From JAAYCU01 sp964401335 (GTDB taxonomy: Bacteria > Planctomycetota > Phycisphaerae > UBA1845 > PWPN01): a DNA stretch of 18,302 nt. The notes beneath the pieces were generated by a model. That model did no database searches and had not been told where the DNA came from. It saw only the letters and a list, made by a program, of their open reading frames with translations. The position numbers and the translations under genes were made by a program. The stretch is taken from NCBI GenBank assembly GCA_964401335.1, contig CAYNYK010000108.1:1-18302 (forward strand), given 5' to 3'. The first letter of the stretch is position 1. Each line of letters starts with the position of its first letter. Positions 1 through 5,790 of the stretch are shown here, piece by piece.

Positions 1-110
1 CACGGGTACAGCGAAAACACAGGAAGGCCGCATAGCGGGAGGCGAGTTACGCCCTTATGATTAACGCAACGATTCGCGGCATCCAACAGGTGACGGCATG
101 GTGAATCGTC

Positions 111-290
111 CTGTAGAGCGGGCCATTGCCCGCCGAGGCTCTGGGTTTGATCTACACACACAAGCCGCTTCCAGCGGTTTTTCCCGCCTCGGGCGGGCTT
201 GTAGGCCAGTCCCTTTGGGGCTGGTCGTGGGATCGTTGCCGACCTACCCTCTATTACCCTCCCATTTATTCAGCCCGTTTCTAACGGGCT
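111..290 (+). repeat. REP-like palindrome island A, left part
   Basis: This is a run of short imperfect palindromes: stem GCGGGC at 118-133, an AAGCCGCT/AGCGGTTT hairpin at 162-180, CCCGCCTCGGGCGGG at 183-197, GGCCAG/CTGGTC at 204-226, and AGCCCGTTTCTAACGGGCT at 272-290. GTAG stands directly before or overlaps the foot of the hairpins at 118 and 204, which is the hallmark of REP elements mobilised by REP-associated tyrosine transposases. Much of the block recurs near 1461-1607. There is no coding signal here. Bases 1-110 upstream show nothing recognisable. Confidence 0.7.
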
Positions 291-533
291 TATTCCTGCT
301 GCTGTGCCGGCCGATCCAGTCGGCAAATACCACGGTCGGCGGATGCCGACGGCCAGGTGAACGTGGGCGACCGTCCCGCCGATTTCGTGTACGAAGACTC
401 CCGTCGTTTGCAGATCGCGATGCCGGAAGTAATGGTGGGTGTGGTTCTCGACGATATCCACGAGTACGGGAGCGTCATGTTTCGTGTGCCACGTCAGATG
501 CAGATCGATTTCCGAATAAACATTTCGGGGCAC
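291..533 (-). pseudogene. Truncated, frameshifted IS200-like / REP-associated transposase
   Basis: The minus-strand reading begins MPRNVYSEIDLHLTWHTK from a GTG at 533 preceded by GAGGAGG, and an open frame upstream allows an ATG at 554. The following residues fit the Y1 (HUH) transposase fold, including the metal-binding HVHL motif in GGTVAHVHLAV. Immediately after HVHLAVGI the frame is broken: the expected PPTVVFADWIGR continues in another frame. Homology then ends at the palindrome at 272-290. The second half of the enzyme, with the catalytic tyrosine, is missing, so this copy cannot be active. Inverted copies of one hairpin bound it on both sides (272-290 and 568-586), as expected for a transposase with its cognate REPs. 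The family call rests on motif recognition only. Confidence 0.75.
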
Positions 534-567
534 GGCGTCCTCCTCGGACAACAAAAGCGGCGCGAGA

Positions 568-691
568 AGCCCGTTAGAAGCGGGCTACCAGTTGAAGGGT
601 GAAGACATCGTGGTCGTCGTCCGTAAACCGGTCCTCGAAGGACTGGCCTATCAGCCCGCCGCCGGCGGGAAAGCCCCGTGGAACGGGGCTG
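568..691 (+). repeat. REP-like palindrome island A, right part
   Basis: Hairpins lie at 568-586 (AGCCCGTTAGAAGCGGGCT, followed by CTAC, so on the minus strand it has a GTAG foot), 628-646 (stem CCGGTCC/GGACTGG around TCGAA), 655-669 (CCCGCCGCCGGCGGG) and 672-690 (AGCCCCG/CGGGGCT). The segment from about 597 to 691 is nearly identical to 1617-1712. Bases 692-835, between this island and the end of the DUF4926 gene, contain nothing I can name. Confidence 0.7.
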
Positions 692-835
692 CTGTTCGGC
701 GTACACCTTGCGTACCCAATGAAACAACGCTATCGAGTCCAATCCATTGTTCACCGCGGAATGGGGCTGCCACTTAACGATCACGGAATGGGCCCTATCC
801 ATTTTCCCGTTTTCGGTTTATCCGTTGGGCTGGAT

Positions 836-1057
836 TCAATGTGCTTGCGAAGCTGGTTCATAGTGCAAGACGATGATTTGATCGGAGCGTAAGGCCAGCG
901 ATTCGTAGGTATGGCCATCGTTGTCGGAGAATTCCACTTCGTAAACACCGGATTCCAGACACTCCACCACCGTTCCCACCTGTCCACGAAAGAGATGATG
1001 CTGGGGCAAATCCTCGGCAAGGGCTACGACATCAAGCAGATTAATGCATTCGCTCAT
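836..1057 (-). CDS. DUF4926 domain-containing small protein
   Basis: A protein of 73 residues that matches the DUF4926 pattern as I recall it: an LLDVVAL-EDLP opening, a GQVGTVVE turn, then GVYEVEFSDNDG and a final DQIIVLHYEP. The alternating beta pattern and the Gly-rich turn suggest a small SH3/KOW-like barrel, which is inference. The ATG at 1057 has GAGGAGA just upstream. It starts 18 nt after the stop of the DUF6883 gene, so the two are almost surely co-transcribed, with DUF6883 first. DUF4926 and DUF6883 proteins are, to my knowledge, often encoded side by side. Their function is not established, and a toxin-antitoxin-like relationship is only a possibility. There is no signal peptide or membrane segment. 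Confidence 0.75.
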   Translation of the reverse strand: MSECINLLDVVALAEDLPQHHLFRGQVGTVVECLESGVYEVEFSDNDGHTYESLALRSDQIIVLHYEPASQAH

Positions 1058-1075
1058 GGAATTCTCCTCATTGTA

Positions 1076-1408
1076 TTATAACACGTAGCAAGTGGTAAAT
1101 CTAGGAAAATCCTCGCCTTGGCGAACGATCCACAGGCTTCGGATGATGACGTTGCCGCTCGTACCGGGCTGCGAAAAATCCAAGATGTACCGCTGGCCGT
1201 AGTCGTCCCGATTGGTTGGAACCGCCTCGTCCTCTTGGGCCGCGACCAACAGCATCTCGCGCAAACGCTCGGCATCGGCGGCGGACAATCCCAGCAGAGA
1301 CAGCAATACCCTCGCTTTATGTTTCCCGCGCGGATGTCGGGGATTAAGACAATAGTCCCGCAGCTTCTCGATCGCTACGACCGCTTTGTGCCCGTTAGGC
1401 AACTTCAT
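1076..1408 (-). CDS. DUF6883 domain-containing protein
   Basis: A protein of 110 residues beginning MKLPNGHKAVVAIEKLRDYC, with the motif LNPRHPRGKHKARVLLSLLG (residues about 21-40) and ending RQGEDFPRFTTCYVL. This is the DUF6883 pattern. The LNP-HP-GK-KA---LG block resembles small nuclease-like modules found at the C-termini of some bacterial polymorphic toxins; that resemblance is inference. The ATG at 1408 is chosen over the longer open frame (to 1507) because GGAGGAGG lies 7 nt upstream (1416-1423) and because the extension translates into low-complexity sequence. The start codon overlaps (ATGA) the stop of a methylase-like remnant. The DUF4926 gene follows after 18 nt. The pair sits between two REP islands. 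Confidence 0.75.
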   Translation of the reverse strand: MKLPNGHKAVVAIEKLRDYCLNPRHPRGKHKARVLLSLLGLSAADAERLREMLLVAAQEDEAVPTNRDDYGQRYILDFSQPGTSGNVIIRSLWIVRQGEDFPRFTTCYVL

Positions 1409-1464
1409 CCCGTCGCCTCCTCCACAATCCGGATTTCGTCCTTGTTCAGGCCGTGCCGTCTGTA
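1405..1464 (-). pseudogene. 3' remnant resembling a DNA methyltransferase / type II R-M C-terminus
   Basis: The minus strand reads YRRHGLNKDEIRIVEEATG followed by TGA at 1407-1405. The pattern Y..YGL.-EEI.IVE is typical of the extreme C-terminus of N6-adenine DNA methylases and Eco57I-like restriction-modification enzymes. Upstream the frame enters the palindrome whose GTAG foot is at 1462-1465 and then meets a TAA, so only about 19 codons remain. The stop overlaps the DUF6883 start as ATGA. This implies that the two genes were once translationally coupled. The identification rests on a short motif and is tentative. Confidence 0.45.
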
Positions 1465-1712
1465 GCCCCGCGGGGTGGGTTATTGCCCGCCGCGAACGCT
1501 CGTACACAAGCCACTTCCAGCGGCTTTTCCCGCCTCGGGCGGGTTATCGAGACGGCGCAACCCTGCCCCCCATTCCCCCCTCTATTTTAGCCCGTTTCTA
1601 ACGGGCTGCCCGTGGAGGGGTGAGGATATCGTGGTCGTCGTCCCTAAACCAGTCCTCGAAGGACTGGCCTATCAGCCCGCCGCCGGCGGGAAAGCCCCGT
1701 GGAACGAGGCTG
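1461..1712 (+). repeat. REP-like palindrome island B (uninterrupted copy)
   Basis: This island repeats island A without the transposase fragment. Palindromes occur at 1466-1475 (CCCCGCGGGG, with GTAG at 1462-1465), 1476-1493 (GGTGGG/CCCGCC region), 1508-1527, 1529-1543 (CCCGCCTCGGGCGGG), 1589-1607 (AGCCCGTTTCTAACGGGCT), 1649-1667 (stem CCAGTCC/GGACTGG), 1676-1690 (CCCGCCGCCGGCGGG) and 1693-1711. It lies in the same orientation as island A, so the two flank the DUF6883-DUF4926 operon as direct repeats. Bases 1713-1761 before the next gene show no clear feature. Confidence 0.7.
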
Positions 1713-1761
1713 CTGTTCACCTTGGGTAGCACCTACTGCTCTACCTGGGTCGCATAGCGTG

Positions 1762-3081
1762 TCAGGGTGCCGCTGTCGTTGCGGATTCGTCGAGAAAGCG
1801 AATGTCGCCGCCTTCCGCGCGGGTCTCCAGATGGCCTTGGCGCTGAATATCGCGCAACTCGATCTTGCTATCGTCCTTGGTCATGAGCAGCAGGTTGCCG
1901 CATTGGGCGTTTTCGATGGAGATGCGCGATCCGCCGTGCGCGGTGATCTGGCCGCGAACGCCGCTCTGTTGATCGAAACGGCCGACCTTGGCGTTGCGGA
2001 TGACCAGCTCGGCCGGCGGCTTGCCCGCCGGTGGAGGCGAGTTGGCCCGCCAGCCAATCTCGATGGTGGTGGCCGACGTCACGGCGTCAAACGTCCCCGG
2101 TGTACCCAGAAACTCCATGCGTCCCTGCCAGAGCATCAGCTCGGCGATATTCGTCGGGCCGCGCAGGGTAACATTCGTCTTGGGCCCCGAAAAATACGCC
2201 GCCCAGCCGACAATATGTACGTCCTGCGCCCGCGCGATCCAGGTCACATTACCCGTTTTCAGAGTTTTAGGCTGGTCGGTGCCCGGTGGCGGCCACGGGT
2301 GGGGCAGGCGCAACTCGCCGGTGATGTTGCTGCCGCTGATGGCCGGGATGAAAAGCGGCGCATGTTGCAGCCGGATCTCGACAGGCGGACCTTCCATCGA
2401 GATGCCGCTTACGAACAGAAACCAACCCGGCACGCGGGTGTTGACCAGTTGCAGGCGGTATTGAGCGCCGGGGACATTGCGGTGATCATAAACAGTGGTT
2501 ACCGGCTTGTCGGTTGGGAAATCGAAGATCCCGTTTCCGCCCTGCCCCGCGCCCACGTTCAGGGCGATATTGAACGTGCTGTCCTCGACGATCGCTTCAC
2601 CGGTTCCGTTCATGATGATGGCATCGGGGTTCGGTCCCTGCATCAGCCGTTTGGCTCGCAGTTTACTGACCTGGCCACTCCCGCCAAACACGATTCCATA
2701 GCTGTAGCGCACGGTGGTATCCTCGCAAGTCCATTCGCCATGGCGCAATTCAAAGTTACATTGGCGAACAGTGCCCTCCTGCCTCGTGCCGCCGAGCGTC
2801 GAATGCCGGGTAATCAGCCGCCCGCCCTGCCATTCAATGTTGAATTGACGGGCGTAGTCATTCATGATCTCGATGGTGCAATGATCGACGGACAACTCGC
2901 CGCCGTTTTCCAGGATCAGATTGCCCCGGATTTGGTAATGGGCATCCCGCCACTTGACTGGTGCGTTAATCCGCACGTCACCCGCAAGCTCGACGACTTT
3001 GGCGGCCGGCTGGGTGGCCGGTGGCGAATTGGACACGGCCAGAGCGGTTAACCCCGCGATCATTACGATATAAAAATACAT
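1762..3081 (-). CDS. Secreted beta-helix-like protein of unknown function
   Basis: A protein of 439 residues. A hydrophobic N-terminus (MYFYIVMIAGLTALAVSNSP), followed by a Pro/Thr/Gln-rich stretch, looks like a Sec signal peptide without a lipobox. The rest consists of short alternating strand-like segments with repeated phrases (ELSVDHCTIEI, GEAIVEDSTF, AELVIRNAKV, SRISIENAQC, SKIELRDIQ), as in right-handed parallel beta-helix proteins. No catalytic motif is recognisable. The ATG at 3081 has AGGGAG about 10 nt upstream. A 450-codon open frame lies on the opposite strand, but the signal peptide and ribosome site favour this strand. It lies 72 nt after coaD in the same direction and may be co-transcribed, though no functional link is evident. 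Confidence 0.75.
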   Translation of the reverse strand: MYFYIVMIAGLTALAVSNSPPATQPAAKVVELAGDVRINAPVKWRDAHYQIRGNLILENGGELSVDHCTIEIMNDYARQFNIEWQGGRLITRHSTLGGTRQEGTVRQCNFELRHGEWTCEDTTVRYSYGIVFGGSGQVSKLRAKRLMQGPNPDAIIMNGTGEAIVEDSTFNIALNVGAGQGGNGIFDFPTDKPVTTVYDHRNVPGAQYRLQLVNTRVPGWFLFVSGISMEGPPVEIRLQHAPLFIPAISGSNITGELRLPHPWPPPGTDQPKTLKTGNVTWIARAQDVHIVGWAAYFSGPKTNVTLRGPTNIAELMLWQGRMEFLGTPGTFDAVTSATTIEIGWRANSPPPAGKPPAELVIRNAKVGRFDQQSGVRGQITAHGGSRISIENAQCGNLLLMTKDDSKIELRDIQRQGHLETRAEGGDIRFLDESATTAAP

Positions 3082-3153
3082 GGATGATTTCTCCCTGCTA
3101 ATCCATTAAATTTGTCCATGCATAGCCGTCTGCGAATTTCGTGGTCAACCCGT

Positions 3154-3657
3154 TTATTTGCCGAATTTCTCGATGAGTCGTTGGGCGACGGTGGGGGGGA
3201 CGAGTCGACTTAGACGACTGAGATCCTTGCAGCCGAGTTCGACGATCTGCTTGATGTACGTGCTACTGGTCAGGGCGTACAGATCGCTGGTCATGAGGAA
3301 GATGGTTTCGACGCCGCCGATGGCCAGGTTGATGTTGGCCTGCTGAAGCTCGAAATGCAGGTCGATGTTGTCACGGATGCCCCGGACGATGATTTTCGCC
3401 CCGACGGAAAGGACGAATTCGGCGGTCAGACCTTCATAGGCCCGCACGTCGACACCGTCCATATCCCCGACCAGCTCGCGCATCATGGCCACCCGCTCCT
3501 CCGAGGAGAAGAGGGCCTGTTTCTCGGGATTGTGCCCGACGGCGATGACCAGGTCGTCGATGAAGACCTTGGCCCGCTTGATGATGTCCAGATGACCGTT
3601 GGTGATGGGGTCGAAGGTGCCGGGATAGACCGCACGAATGGATTTGCCGTTAACCAT
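3154..3657 (-). CDS. coaD: Phosphopantetheine adenylyltransferase
   Basis: Transfers AMP from ATP to 4'-phosphopantetheine, giving dephospho-CoA, the fourth step of CoA synthesis; cytosolic. The length of 167 residues is normal for the bacterial enzyme. The nucleotidyltransferase motif is PGTFDPITNGH (residues 12-22, T/HxGH type), RGIR is at 92-95, and the second nucleotide-binding motif TSSTYIKQI at 130-138 corresponds to ISSTFVR. The ATG at 3657 is preceded by GAGG at about 6 nt. It is divergent from the cimA leader, from which it is separated by about 120 nt. Nothing is unusual in the sequence. Confidence 0.95.
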   Translation of the reverse strand: MVNGKSIRAVYPGTFDPITNGHLDIIKRAKVFIDDLVIAVGHNPEKQALFSSEERVAMMRELVGDMDGVDVRAYEGLTAEFVLSVGAKIIVRGIRDNIDLHFELQQANINLAIGGVETIFLMTSDLYALTSSTYIKQIVELGCKDLSRLSRLVPPTVAQRLIEKFGK

Positions 3658-3781
3658 GTCCGCCTCGTAACTTGTTCCTGCCGCATCCCGAAACCGGCCA
3701 AACTCTCATTTTATGTCCCATCCCGGCCGTGTACAACCACCCCTTGCCGCCGCCGTGGGGATCGGTTACGATCAAGGAATC

Positions 3782-3874
3782 ATGCATGGATCCTGTGACC
3801 ATCTCGGGCGAATCCTTGGACAGGCATTTAGCCGGTCCTTCGGTATTATTATTCTGATTATTCGCAACCTGTGA
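3782..3874 (+). CDS. Putative leader peptide of cimA with an isoleucine run
   Basis: A 30-codon ORF runs from the ATG at 3782 to the TGA at 3872-3874 and ends FGIIILIIRNL. The control run ATT ATT ATT CTG ATT ATT (3845-3862) uses the ATT codon, while cimA itself mostly uses ATC. An intrinsic terminator starts 36 nt after the stop, just before cimA. This is the architecture of amino-acid-dependent transcription attenuation, and CimA catalyses the first step of the citramalate route to isoleucine. One weak point is that AAGGA at 3774-3778 is only 3 nt from this ATG. It is better spaced (7 nt) for the overlapping ATG at 3786, whose 23-codon frame ends SVLLF at a TGA at 3855-3857 and contains TTA TTA. 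Confidence 0.5.
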   Translation: MHGSCDHLGRILGQAFSRSFGIIILIIRNL

Positions 3875-3909
3875 AAGCGGGGCGGTCGACGGGATAAATC
3901 AATCGACGG

Positions 3910-3935
3910 CCCTGCCCGAATCGGCAGGGTTTTTT
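3910..3935 (+). terminator. Intrinsic terminator in the cimA leader (candidate attenuator)
   Basis: The stem CCCTGCC (3910-3916) pairs perfectly with GGCAGGG (3923-3929) around a 6-nt loop, followed by six T (3930-3935). It ends 15 nt before the first possible cimA ATG, so if it forms it blocks cimA transcription. A competing structure can be drawn: GGGCG (3880-3884) with TGCCC (3913-3917), stacked on GTCGA (3885-3889) with TCGAC (3903-3907). A third pairing, TGATT (3855-3859, inside the Ile run) with AATCA (3897-3901), would disrupt that competitor. The pairings were found by eye. Confidence 0.75.
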
Positions 3936-3950
3936 GTTAGACAGTATGGG

Positions 3951-5585
3951 ATGACCGTTATGAGCACCAAACAGCAGCGCATCGAATTGTACGACACCAC
4001 CCTGCGGGACGGCACCCAGGGGCAGAATATCAGTCTGAGCCTGCATGACAAACTGCTGATCGCCGTACGGCTGGACGAACTGGGCGTGGATTACATTGAG
4101 GGCGGCTACCCCCTGAGTAACGACAAGGACGCAGCCTTCTTTCGGGAAGTGCGCAAAAGCGGATTGAAGCGCGCCAAGGTGGTGGCGTTTGGCATGACCC
4201 GGCGGCGGAACGTCAAGCCCGGCGACGACGAGGGGATGAAGGCCCTGTTGGAGGCCAAGACGGAAATCGTCACCATCGTGGGCAAAAGCTGGGACCTGCA
4301 CGTGCGCGACGTGCTGCGGATCAGCGAGAAGGAAAACCTCAAGATGATCGCCGATTCGGTGGCCTACTGTGTCAAGCACGGTCGCCGGGTTTTTTACGAT
4401 GCCGAGCATTTCTTCGACGGTTACGCGGCCAACCCCGCCTACGCCTTGCAGACCTTGCGCGCGGCGCATGAGGCCGGCGCCGAGTGCCTCGTGCTGTGCG
4501 ATACCAACGGCGGCTCGCTGCCGATGCATATCTCAACGTGTATGGAAGCGATCCGGGCGGAACTGGCCGCGCCGCTGGGGATTCATCCGCATAACGACGC
4601 CGGCTTGGCGGTGGCTAACGCGTTGGAGGCGGTGCGCTGCGGGGCGACGCAGGTACAGGGTACGATCAACGGCATCGGCGAGCGTTGCGGAAACGTGGAT
4701 TTGACGACGGTGGCGGCCAACCTGGCCCTCAAACTCGGGTGCAAGGTCTTGACACCGGAGGGCCTGCGTCGGCTGACCGAGGTCAGCCGTTACGTTTACG
4801 AGGTGGCCAATCTGGTCCCGCCCAACGGCCAGCCTTATGTCGGTCCCAGCGCTTTCGCCCACAAGGGAGGTATGCACGTACACGCCGTCCAGCGGACCGC
4901 ATGCAGCTACGAACATACCAATCCGGAAAGCGTGGGTAACTCACGGCGGATTTTAATCAGCGAGCTGAGCGGGGCCAGCGGGGTGGCCGAGAAGATCGGC
5001 CGCAAACTGAAGGTTGACGACAAGGCCATCCAGCGCCGTTTGTTGAAGCGCCTGCAGGAGAATGAGAACCAGGGATACGTGTACGAGTCGGCCGAGGCCA
5101 GCTTTGAGTTGCTCTGTCGCAAGGAGTTGGGCTTATACCATCCCTTCTGGGAACTCGATCACTGGCGGGCGGTTGCGTTACGCAGCGCGAAGAGCACCGA
5201 ACCGGACACGGAGGTGATCGTCCGGCTGCGGGTGAACGGCACGACGGAACACCATGTTTCCGGCGGGCACGGTCCGGTGGACGCGATGGCCCACGCGATG
5301 ATCAAGGCGTTGAGGCCGCATTATCCCGATGTGGAGAAGATACGGCTGATCGACTACAAGGTCCGGGTGATCAATCCGCGGGCCGCCACCGCCGCCCGGG
5401 TGCGCGTCACCATCGAATTCCGCGACGAGCAGACCCACGAAATCTTCAACACCGTCGGGGTCAGCGAGAATATCATCGAAGCGTCCTGGATCGCCCTGTC
5501 CGACGGTATCGAGTACAAGCTGATCGGCGACGAGGAGCAGAAAAACAACCGCTCCGGGAAAGCTTCCAAAGTCAAGCATGGATAG
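3951..5585 (+). CDS. cimA: (R)-citramalate synthase
   Basis: Condenses acetyl-CoA with pyruvate to (R)-citramalate, the entry to threonine-independent isoleucine synthesis; cytosolic. It has 544 residues, normal for the long CimA/LeuA-related type. The HMGL-like TIM barrel spans about residues 10-275: YDTTLRDGTQG (14-24, metal and catalytic Arg/Asp), the CimA-type YDAEHFFDGY (149-158), the metal ligands HPHND (212-216) and the NGIGERCGNVDL signature (240-251). A C-terminal LeuA-type regulatory domain (about 405-525) usually binds isoleucine for feedback inhibition. The second ATG (3960, MSTKQQ) has GGGA about 8 nt upstream and may be the true start. The leader holds an Ile-rich ORF and a terminator, which suggests attenuation. 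2-isopropylmalate synthase is less likely given the YDAEHFFDGY segment and the length. Confidence 0.9.
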   Translation: MTVMSTKQQRIELYDTTLRDGTQGQNISLSLHDKLLIAVRLDELGVDYIEGGYPLSNDKDAAFFREVRKSGLKRAKVVAFGMTRRRNVKPGDDEGMKALLEAKTEIVTIVGKSWDLHVRDVLRISEKENLKMIADSVAYCVKHGRRVFYDAEHFFDGYAANPAYALQTLRAAHEAGAECLVLCDTNGGSLPMHISTCMEAIRAELAAPLGIHPHNDAGLAVANALEAVRCGATQVQGTINGIGERCGNVDLTTVAANLALKLGCKVLTPEGLRRLTEVSRYVYEVANLVPPNGQPYVGPSAFAHKGGMHVHAVQRTACSYEHTNPESVGNSRRILISELSGASGVAEKIGRKLKVDDKAIQRRLLKRLQENENQGYVYESAEASFELLCRKELGLYHPFWELDHWRAVALRSAKSTEPDTEVIVRLRVNGTTEHHVSGGHGPVDAMAHAMIKALRPHYPDVEKIRLIDYKVRVINPRAATAARVRVTIEFRDEQTHEIFNTVGVSENIIEASWIALSDGIEYKLIGDEEQKNNRSGKASKVKHG

Positions 5586-5604
5586 GCCCAGCGCGTATGG
5601 GTAA

Positions 5605-5790
5605 GATGGTCGCCCGATCGAGAAAGTTGTTTACAGATATGCTCTGGGCAATCCCGCGGCGAAGAAGCGGGATGTGGCGTATTGGCTGAGCCGGCCAGCC
5701 CGAGGAACGCCAGGCCGCCCTGGAAATGCTCTCGAAACAGCACGATGGATATTCATCGCGACTTCAGGTCACGGCTCGCGTTGTAACACT
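5605..5790 (+). pseudogene. Frameshifted remnant of a small 'YWLSRPPEER' protein
   Basis: Plus-strand translation gives VYRYALGNPAAKKRDVAYWL then SRP in one frame (from 5629 to about 5697). It then continues PEERQAALEMLSKQHDGY, SSRLQVTARVV from 5699 in another frame, so a single extra base near 5698 breaks the gene. This matches, from memory, a family of about 55-65 residue proteins (…YWLSRPPEERIAAVEFLRRQ…G…RLQRV.RVV) often encoded beside AbiEii-like or DUF6036 nucleotidyltransferases. No such partner is present here. The start codon is not identifiable, and the 3' end overlaps the end of the convergent membrane-protein gene. Confidence 0.5.

Noticed and set aside
111..691. CRISPR-like array of repeats
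   Set aside because: The repeated units are different palindromes with irregular spacing, no constant repeat plus unique spacer pattern exists, and no cas gene is present.
1699..3051. Long plus-strand open frame of 450 codons opposite the beta-helix-like gene
   Set aside because: It lacks a signal peptide or recognisable domain and starts inside REP island B, while the minus-strand frame has a signal peptide, ribosome site and regular strand pattern.
3700..3770. Sigma-70 promoter for the cimA leader
   Set aside because: Only poor matches were seen (for example TTTTAT and TACAAC 17 bp apart), so no promoter was called.
5651..5673. ATCCCGC/GCGGGAT inverted repeat as a terminator between cimA and the membrane-protein gene
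   Set aside because: It lies within the coding remnant, has a 9-nt loop and no T-run on either strand.
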